Below, piece after piece: positions 56,750 through 64,000 of a DNA stretch of 64,000 nucleotides. The notes under the pieces are model-generated. The model did no database searches. It was not told the DNA's origin and saw only the letters and a list, made by a program, of their open reading frames with translations. The position numbers and the translations under genes were made by a program. Within the stretch, counting starts at the first letter, position 1; every line of letters starts with the position of its first letter. This DNA comes from Miscanthus floridulus (taxonomy: Eukaryota; Streptophyta; Magnoliopsida; Poales; Poaceae). Location of the stretch: positions 54,746,078 through 54,810,077 of the forward strand of contig NC_089591.1 in NCBI RefSeq assembly GCF_019320115.1, written 5' to 3'.

Positions 56750-58243
56750 TATAGGCAGTAAAAGGTATCAAACACCGGGAACAATGGACAAAATCAAAGG
56801 ACTGTGCTGGAAAAGGAAGACGGCGTGTGCCCAACATCAAAAGAAATGCTGGAATTCCTCTCTCCAAGGCAAATTGTATTTGAGACTTATGCGAATCTCT
56901 TGGTGCAAATGAAAGTGTCATGATATTCTCCTTAAGCAAAAATCCACCTAAGCTGGCAACCTTCAGAGAGGAAAAGATCATTATGCCCGAATTTCCTTAA
57001 AAGTAAACCGAGAGCCTTCCCAAGTTTAGATTAACATATTACCCCGCATCCCATATCAAGACCTGTCCTGACGACACCAGTTTTCAGTGGAACATACTGG
57101 CTAAGCTTTTCAATATATTGTTCAGCTCCGTCAGGGAACATAGTCCCACCACCAGGAAAAATGAAGTGCGAACCTTCATGCTTCATCCACCCTTGATGAC
57201 CTTTTCTTTCAGCAATCTTACCATAAGGCATGTTATCATGCCAGATCTGAAAGGTGAGCAATAACCATGGTCAACAAATATCAATCGAACAGATGAAAAT
57301 TTAATCTGCATCCTAGGATAAACACATGAAACAAAAACACCCACTAATTGACAGAACTGAAATTACCTAAGTGATTATGTGCCCCCAGTGTAAGGTCATA
57401 TTACCATCGCAATACCAAACATTCTGATACCTAGGCTATCATGTACACTAAGACGAATGTCTGATCACTTGCTTTCCTACAAACTGTCACCACAACTGAG
57501 AGCACGTATTTCACCTCCTACATCCTACCCTAAAAATAAACAAAAATAATCCAGAAAACACAATTCATAAGTGCATGCCAGGAAGTCCATTTCTGACATG
57601 TATAGAATCAGAAAACCATGAGCGTTGACTACTGGCAGCTAGATGCAGAAGTCAATCATACACTAGCACGAAGCTACAACTACAAAACCAAGCCAGTCTA
57701 AGCTTCGCTGAACGAATCAGGCTCTACAATGCACATAACTCAAACCTAAATAGACATCTAGCGGCAGATGCCTCAGATCAAACCAAGTTCTATGCTAGCA
57801 TCCGAGCCTCCAAAGAGTGACGTAATTAACCAGCGATAAGTTCTGAGTGTCAAAGGCCAATGCCGACAACATGCACCTTGTGGAGGCTCTCGGGCCAGGG
57901 CACGGGAACGCGGTAGCCTCGGGGCGGCGGCACAAGGCACGCGATCGCCTCGCCACGAGCCGGGCAGTGGCGCTCGCGGTAGTAGTTCATCTCGCGGCTG
58001 AGGCGGGAGCTGCGTCGCGGGTCCTCGCAGGGGAGGAGGTCCACCTCCGAGACGGCGCACGGCGGCACCGCGCCGCCGCTGCCGCCGGCGCGGGCGACGG
58101 AGGCGGCGGTTAGGACGGGGTCCCCGCGGCGCAGCGTGAAGACGAGCGCGAGGAAGACGACCACGGCGATGAGGAAGACCCCCCAGACGACGTCGAGGAA
58201 CGACCACTGCCATCCGCTTGAACCGCTGCCCTTCACCCGCTGT
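56750..58243 (-). pseudogene. Captured fragment of a PMT-type (DUF248) methyltransferase gene
   Basis: Three exons, 58243-57877, 57246-57043 and 56960-56750, with GT-AG sites and matching phases. Exon 1 encodes a short cytosolic end, one membrane helix (FLIAVVVFLALVF) and EMNYYRERHCP ... VPWPESLHK. Exon 2 encodes IWHDNMPYGKIAERKGHQGW, SHFIFPGGGTMF and, across the junction, the S-adenosylmethionine-binding LDMGCGVASLGG. Exon 3 includes [16 protein letters not shown] proteins are Golgi type-II membrane methyltransferases acting in pectin methylation. The second half of the enzyme is missing. The exon-1 frame shown starts without an ATG (GTG at 58236); an upstream ATG is in another frame. Non-functional as an enzyme, but it may be transcribed. 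Confidence 0.82.
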
Positions 58244-58774
58244 AGCCACCGCGGGCTCCATCGCCGTCACCTGAGCTGCCACTCAACCAGCAGACCAGTT
58301 AAGCGCGAATCAGCACTAGTTCAGCGCAACCAACACGCATCAACCGACCGAAGAAATTCCCACCCGGAGCACGGGAGCTCTCCAACCCGGAGCTCAGGAT
58401 ATCGCGCGCGCGGCCCAGATCCGGGCGAGGGAGGCGTGCCGGAGAAGCGACGGAGCTCAGGATCTCGCGCCGATGCGGGGTTGCCGGAGCGCCATGACCG
58501 GCGGGCGAGGTCGCCGAGGGCCGCCGTCGCGTGGGCGCGGGGTTGCTGGAGCGCCGTGGCCGGCGGGCGCAGGGGCGCGCGGCCGCGACGGTGCTCGGCC
58601 GCCGGTCTTCTGTCCGCACGGAGCTTTCGCGTCAGTCGCGAGCGGATAGCAATGAATGAAGAGAACGAGCGGATAAGAACGAAGAGGAAGGGGCATTTCA
58701 GTCATTTCGCATTTGATTTTATGTGTTTTGTTTTTTTTTTAATTGTTTAATCAGTCTCTAAATAACGGACATCC

Positions 58775-58892
58775 AAACCAGGGGCAAACGGCTCCTTCGT
58801 TTCAAAATAACAGGGGTAAAATCACAAAGTTAAAAAAACAGGGGTAAAATCACAATTGAACCTCTGAACAGGGGCAAAAACACCATTTTCCC
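58775..58892. repeat. Right terminal inverted repeat of the Pack-MULE
   Basis: In reverse complement it begins GGGAAAATGGTGTTTTTGCC and contains AATTGTGATTTTACCCCTG and AACTTTGTGATTTTACCCC, in the same order as the left end. Confidence 0.75.
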
Positions 58893-58901
58893 TACAATTA
58901 A

Positions 58902-59332
58902 TGTCTGTACAAATTACGGTGATCGGAGAGCGGCCTTATTGCGATGACAGTTCGTTGGGTCCTCACGGCAGCTCACCTGGTACCCGTTTGTACGTGCTTT
59001 TGGCGTGTCAGGACTCAGAAGTTTCTATGCGAAAGAAAACACTACCTGCTGGAAGTCTAGAACCATCTTGATGGACGGATGCGCCCCATTTGCCCTCGTC
59101 AGATGGACGAGCCAGCGACGGGCAAGTGCCAGCAAGGCAGCAGCCAACCGGCACGAACCCCGTAGTCCTTCCTTTTGTCTCGCGTCACCGTCATCCAACC
59201 TCCTGTTGGTTCGTGCGCCGTCGGTCATCGCCTCATCGACAGTTTGATGTGTTGGTTCGTGCGCCATCGGTCGTGTTCGCCAGTTGGCCAGCTGGCTCTA
59301 AATTGGAAGCGAGGCACTGGTATAGAAATATC
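58902..59332. other. Intergenic, no gene supported
   Basis: Open frames on both strands are short and overlap each other. No family was recognised. Confidence 0.5.
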
Positions 59333-59465
59333 GTTCGTTTGGCCGTGGCTCGTCGTAAATGATCGTAAATTTTTAATCGAAATATTATTTTTCTCTTACA
59401 TAAATCAGCCAGCAGTACTTCTTCACAAACCAGCAACGATACGAACCAGCCAACCGAACAGGCTG
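59333..59465. mobile_element. MITE, GTTCG(G/T)TTGGC family, copy 3
   Basis: Starts GTTCGTTTGGCCGTGGCTCG and ends AGCCAACCGAACAGGCTG. In reverse complement it aligns along its whole length with 44281-44414, including ATCGTTGCTGGTT and GTAAGAGAAAAAT. Two copies of one family about 15 kb apart in opposite orientations. Confidence 0.7.
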
Positions 59466-59613
59466 AGAAGCATCAGCAATCATTGGCCTCGTATCATTAT
59501 CCGTTTCAAGTATTGTCGAGTCTATTTGGACGACCTGGAAAGTGAAAGTTGTGATTGGTTTAAAGATAAATTTATAAGCTCTTTGTTTTAAATTATAGGT
59601 TTTTTTATCTCAT

Positions 59614-60151
59614 TGTTAGATTGATCTCTAATCCTAAACTGGGCCCAACGGCCCAGTTAGGCCTTTGATCCGCGTCCTGATCGGAGGCGCCCAGCCCACC
59701 ATAGCTGGAGGGCTCCTGTCACACTGCGCAATAAATAAAGATGGAGGCCGGCGGCTCAAGTCACAAGGTTCGCCTGAGCCGAGCTCCCCACCGAAATCCC
59801 TAATCCGATCTAGAGGGCGCGCAGCCAGTGACGAGAAGCCACTAGCCGCGCGCGCCACCGGACTGCGTCACCGCCACCACTACACTGCGCCGCCACCGGT
59901 CTTCACCGCCGGTTGCCACCGTCCATCACCGACATCGTCTTCACCGAATGTCACTGTCCGTGCGCAGACTTCACCGACGAACGTGATGGCGGCTTCTGGA
60001 TCATCCCCTGCGGTGTTAGGTTTGACACGTTCCTCCTCTATCCTTTCTCTGTCTCTATCTCTCTGTCTAGAACGTGTTCTAGGTCTTTGATTCATATGGT
60101 AAATGTTTAACACCCTGGATCTACTCCTAGACGATCCTACAAGTGTTAACA
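59614..60151 (+). repeat. 5' LTR of the right-edge copia element
   Basis: TGTTAGATTG ... GTGTTAACA, inverted ends TGTTA/TAACA. TATA-like AATAAATAAAG near 59727-59737. The 5 bp before it are CTCAT; the matching copy is outside the window. Confidence 0.75.
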
Positions 60152-60167
60152 ATGACATCAGAGCAAG
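60152..60167 (+). other. Primer-binding site, degenerate initiator tRNA-Met type
   Basis: ATGACATCAGAGCAAG directly follows the LTR. It differs from the canonical TGGTATCAGAGC at few bases. Confidence 0.6.
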
Positions 60168-61400
60168 GTTTGTTAGGGTTAGGTCTCAGCAGGGGCTAGA
60201 AACGATTAGAAAAGGAAAGAATGAATTAGATCCTTTCGGATCTGAGTAGACATAAGGGGTTCCATAACCCTAACCCTAACTAGGAGAAGAAAAGAACAAA
60301 AGAAGAGGGATTCGGCCTAGAAGAGAATCAAAGCCGAACCCTAAACCCGTGAAGACCCTCTGGGGAAGAAGAACAGTGGGTCAGATTCCAAACCCTAACC
60401 CTAGATATAAACCCTAATCTCCAACATCAGTTCGGATAAGAGAAGCATAATCCAAATCCAAAAAAAGAAGGGGACGGGAAAGAAGAGGAAAGGGACCTAC
60501 CTCGCCGTGCGCCGGGCTGACCCTTCGCCGGTGCGGGAGAAGAAGGTCGAGCCGGGGAGCTATTTTGCCGGGGCTCGGCCAAGGGGGCGCCGTGGCCAGG
60601 CCACTCGACGGCGGCGCGCTCATCCGCTGGGGAGCGCGCACGCCGGCGAAGGGGCCGGCGACGGCGCCATGACTGCCCGCTCCACTACTTCGCTCGCTCG
60701 GTGCGCCGCGCGGCTGAGAGAGAAAGGCAGAGGAGAAAGGGGAATGGGGCTAGGGTTTTCCGGTCGACGCGGCCGAGCGGGTTTTGATCCCACAAAGCCT
60801 GCGCTCGACCGTCAGTTGAGATCCGACGGCGAGTTTTCAACAGGCCGCTCTCTGCCCAGGCGGGTGAGCGCGCCGGGCTGCTTTGCCGGCCCAGGCCTAG
60901 GTTGCGGCCTAGGTCAGCGCAGCGCACACGCGCGCGAGTGAAAGGGCAGAGCTGGGCTGGGTCACTGTGTGAGTTCCGGACCAAGATCAGTTTTTTCTTT
61001 TTTATTTTCCAGTAATTGCTTATTTCTAGAAAATAAAAAATAGCTCAAAGAAAATAGAAAAAGTAATTTTTCCCTGTGGGTAAAATTCAAGAAATTGAGT
61101 ATACGTTTTCCGCTGCTAAAGAAATTATTTATTCTCCAGTTATTTTGAACCAATGTGATATTTAATAGGAGAAAAAGAGATTTTGACATGATTATGATGT
61201 TGTTATTTTCTGACCAATGTTGTTAATAACAATATCATAATTTTAATGATTTTATGCATTATTTTTATTTCTGCCCAACAGTGATGTAGATTTAATGTAT
61301 AAACAATTATATTTTTTAATTTTGACCAACGTTGGAATCAAGGCATGCAACTGTCGTTATTATTTGTGTTCTCACTCTATATGAATTGTGTTTTTAGGCG
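60168..61400 (+). other. Copia leader region
   Basis: About 1.2 kb between the primer-binding site and gag. 60500-60960 is strongly GC-rich, unlike the AT-rich sequence after it (60990-61380). This suggests a captured or inserted segment. No product was recognised. Confidence 0.4.
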
Positions 61401-61402
61401 AA

Positions 61403-62260
61403 TACAACTTGATGGGTTGTATCAAATAGATCCCTACTCTCAAAGGTGATAACTACACGGAGTGGAAGAAAAAGATTGACCTGGCCTTCATCTTGGCTGA
61501 GGTGGACTGAGTAGTCACCTCACCGTATCCCACTGAGCCTGTGGCACCGGTGATAGAGACAAACGAGGCTGATGCCGCTTGGGCAGCTAGAGAGAGGGAT
61601 TTTGCATCTCAGAAGATGTCCTATGAGCTTGAGCATAGAAAGTGGGTCACTGCCAACAAGAAATGTTTGGCTGTGATAAAGAACACGGTTGAGCCTGCAA
61701 TTGTGGGCTCAATCCCAGAGTGTGACACCATCATCGAGTACCTCGATAGAATAAAGAGTCAGTTCATTGGCTCTTCAAAGACATATGCTACCCAGCTAAT
61801 AAAATAGCTGGTGATAGAGGGGTACTCTAGAAATGGTGGCATAAGAGAGCACATACTAAGGATGAGCAATTTGACATCCAAGCTAAAACTAATGGATCTG
61901 GCTTTCAAGGAAGAGTTCCTCATTCATCTGATTTTTGCTTCCTTGCCTAAGAAATTTGACACTTTTGTTGTCAACTACAACATATAGCCTGAGAAGTGGG
62001 ACTTAAAGAGGCTCATGGCTATGTGTGTGCAGAGAGAATGAAAGCTGTCAATGGTGCCACTATCAATTATGTGAAAGACAACAAGAAAAAGAATAATAAT
62101 GCTAACTCATCCTCAAAGCCAAAGGGAAAGAGTCCCATGCTACATCAGCCTCAATAGAACAAGTTCATAGTAGAGAAAGACCAGTGTCTCTACTACAAGA
62201 AAACGAGACACTATAAAAAAGATTGTCCCGATTACTTAAAGATGATCATGGAAAGAAAGG
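61403..62260 (+). pseudogene. Copia gag (decayed)
   Basis: The frame reads SLKGDNYTEWKKKIDLAF (61435), then KRIKSQFIGSSKTYATQLIK-type sequence to 61804, broken by TGA at 61508, TAG at 61805 and others. A zinc-knuckle remnant QCLYYKKTRHYKKDCPDYLK lies at 62180-62240; its second Cys is replaced by Tyr and its Gly by Arg, so it could not bind zinc normally. Confidence 0.75.
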
Positions 62261-62289
62261 TGAGAATATTATTACGTTCATAAATGAAT

Positions 62290-63835
62290 CCCTATATGTA
62301 CAGTATTTGAAATCTACTTGGTGGATTGACTCAGGTGCAACTGTTCATGTTGCTAATTCTTTACAGGGATTTCGTTCGACGAGGACTACACAAAGAAGCG
62401 AAAGACACATTAAAGTTGCAAATGGAGTCCGAGCAGATGTCGAAGCTGTTGACGATCTTTCTCTAGAGCTTGTTGATGGCTTCACACTTTTACTTAGAGA
62501 TGTACTTTATGTCCTCTCTTTACAGAGAAACTTGATTAGTGTTTTATGCTTGGACAATGATGGATATGATTGCCATTTTAGAAATGAAAAATATAAGATA
62601 ACATTTAATAATGCATGTGTTGGTCTTGCTATCTTATAAAATAAGCTTTATTTGTTATCACGACGTGATGATATGAATGTTGTATGTGATGATGGGAACA
62701 TTGCGTGTGATAATGAGAATGTATCCTCGTCTGCGGATGTAAACAGAAAACGAAAGAGAGCTCATGATGCGTTGTCGAAATTATGGCACTGTCGTTTAGG
62801 CCATATTTCGAGGGGGGAATAGAAAGACTAGTTAAAAATGATATTCTTCCTGCATTAGAGTTCTCATATTTAGAACAATACAGAGAATGCATAAAAGGAA
62901 AGTATGTAAAGAAAATTAAGAAAGATGCCAAACGAAGCGTAGGAATTTTATAGATTATTCACACAGACATCTGTGGTCCGTTTCCTGTAAAGAGTGTGGA
63001 TGGTTATGATTCGTTCATAATATTCACATATGATTACTCCTGTTATGGCTATATTTATCCAATCAAAGAAAGAACAGAAGCATTGAATAAATTTAAGATA
63101 TTTAAGGCAGAAGTTAAAAACCAACACAATTTAAAGATTAAGATAGTCAGGTCCAACCGTGGGAGGGAGTACTACGGTAGGCATACCCCATATGACCAAG
63201 TACCTAGACCTTTTGCAAGGTTCTTACAGGAGAATGTCATAGTAGCCCAGTATTCTACACCGGGCGAACCTCAGCAGAATGGAGTAGCTGAAAGACGCAA
63301 TCGTACCCTGATGGATATGGTGCGCAGTATGATAAGTTACTCTACCTTACCGTTGAGCCTGTGGATGGAGGTTTTAAAAACCACCATTCATATTCTCAAT
63401 ACAGTACCAAGTAAGTCGGTGCCCAAAACACTATATGAGTTGTGAATAGGAAGAGAACCCTCACTAAACCACTTACATGTATGGGGGAGTCCTGCTGACG
63501 CTAAAGTATTTAACCCAAACATTAGGAAGCTAGATTCCATAATAGTAAGCTGTCATTTCATTGGCTACCTAGAAAAGTTAAAATGTTTTTGTTTCTACTA
63601 TCCAGACAGACATACAAAGTTTGTGGAAACAAGACATGATGCCTTCCTAGAGGATGAAATGATGAGCAGGAGTATGATAGCTCAAGAAATTGACCTTGAA
63701 GAGAAGCAGGTGTATGCACCCACTCCGATGATTCATGAGTCATTTTTCTCACTACCTACTATCGCTGCATCGATAGTGCAAGATACTATGGTGCCAGCAC
63801 CTGTTTGTTATTCCGCCTGTGGTAACAATGAATGA
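62290..63835 (+). pseudogene. Copia protease and integrase (decayed)
   Basis: Protease active site WWIDSGATVHVANS at 62321-62362. GAG-pre-integrase LWHCRLGHIS near 62783. Integrase: IHTDICGPF near 62956 (first Asp), RSNRGREYY at 63149 where the usual catalytic D-N-G reads N-R-G, and PQQNGVAERRNRTL at 63271 (Glu kept). ETRHDAFLEDEM at 63628 is the usual end-of-integrase block. Frame changes near 62640 and 62820 and stops at 62952 and 63443. Loss of the second catalytic Asp alone would inactivate the integrase. Confidence 0.82.
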
Positions 63836-64000
63836 CGATGAGGAACCTATTCTTCAAGATCCTATAGAACCTATTGCCACACATAAGGGGGAGCAACAAC
63901 AGCCTTAAATAGAAGATATGCCAAATGTTGAGGCCCCTAAAAGATCTCAAAGAGTTAGAAAATCAGCTATTTCTACTGACTATGAAGTATACAACACTGA

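Larger units (their letters stand above)
55324..58892. mobile_element. Pack-MULE carrying captured gene fragments
   Basis: Flanked by the exact 9-bp duplication TACAATTAA (55315-55323 and 58893-58901), the length typical of Mutator-like insertions. Ends begin GGG and are imperfect terminal inverted repeats of about 100 bp, both with TTGTGATTTT(A/G)CCCCTGTTT and ACTTTGTGA blocks. The 3.6-kb interior contains spliced plant gene exons on the minus strand and no transposase. This is the definition of a Pack-MULE. Confidence 0.88.
59614..64000 (+). mobile_element. Ty1/copia element, 5' part, cut by the window edge
   Basis: 5' LTR 59614-60151, primer-binding site, leader, gag, protease and integrase in copia order on +. 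Reverse transcriptase, RNase H and the 3' LTR lie to the right of the window. Many stops show decay. It is not the Sirevirus family seen at 10343; its LTR is only 538 bp. Confidence 0.8.

Noticed and set aside
58136..58750. 204-codon + frame at the right part of the Pack-MULE
   Set aside because: Lies opposite the PMT 5' exon and its GC-rich flank; Arg/Ala/Pro-rich composition without a domain.
60262..60415. CCCTAACCCTAA-like runs resembling telomeric repeat
   Set aside because: Only two or three irregular copies, without the plant CCCTAAA unit in tandem; they lie in a retrotransposon leader.

Overview
The window is nuclear DNA from a large, repeat-rich plant genome, most likely a grass (Poaceae). 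The reasons are Sirevirus-type Ty1/copia and Tat-type Ty3/gypsy elements, a Pack-MULE with a 9-bp target duplication, grass-type MITEs, GC-rich 5' exons and intron-containing host genes. An Andropogoneae grass (sugarcane/sorghum/Miscanthus group) is my guess, but the sequence alone does not prove it. No bacterial, organellar, CRISPR, rRNA or tRNA features were recognised.

Layout. 1-4956: gag/protease part and 5' LTR of a minus-strand Ty3/gypsy element that runs off the left edge. It sits inside a Mutator-like element (MULE) covering about 4957-21470. The MULE carries a decayed MuDR-type transposase gene on + (4957-8421) and a convergent multi-exon zinc-finger-like gene on - (8762-21350). The MULE was later hit by two copies of one Sirevirus family: a solo LTR (5696-7642, TSD GTAGA) in the transposase gene and a full-length element (10343-20632, TSD CCTAG) in an intron of the minus-strand gene. 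21480-22640 is non-coding with a short triplicated repeat.

22667-40249 (-) is an NPF/NRT1-PTR transporter gene. Four exons with consistent splice phases are visible, the first exon is not. One intron holds a 13.5-kb Tat-type Ty3/gypsy element (26406-39882, TSD CTTTG) with gag-pol on +, a 67-bp tandem repeat, and an antisense gene with its own TATA box. Another intron holds a LINE-like insertion and a second GC-rich insertion. 40462-42311 is a + oriented solo LTR, followed by a LINE reverse-transcriptase relic and three MITEs. 46951-48248 is a copia 3' fragment flanked by a direct duplication of about 155 bp, next to a truncated Rx-N-like coiled-coil gene (48237-49273, -).

50839-54070 (-) is the one clearly intact host gene: a six-exon inositol transporter, INT1-like, 506 aa. 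Upstream of it lies a Pack-MULE (55324-58892, TSD TACAATTAA) that has captured the 5' exons of a plant PMT-type methyltransferase plus an exon from another source. 59614 to the right edge is the 5' LTR, gag, protease and integrase of a decayed + strand copia element.

Taken together this is a gene-poor, nested-transposon neighbourhood with two real membrane-transporter loci: INT1-like (intact) and NPF (expanded to more than 17 kb by insertions, possibly 5'-truncated). Most transposon frames are closed by TAG-rich premature stops.
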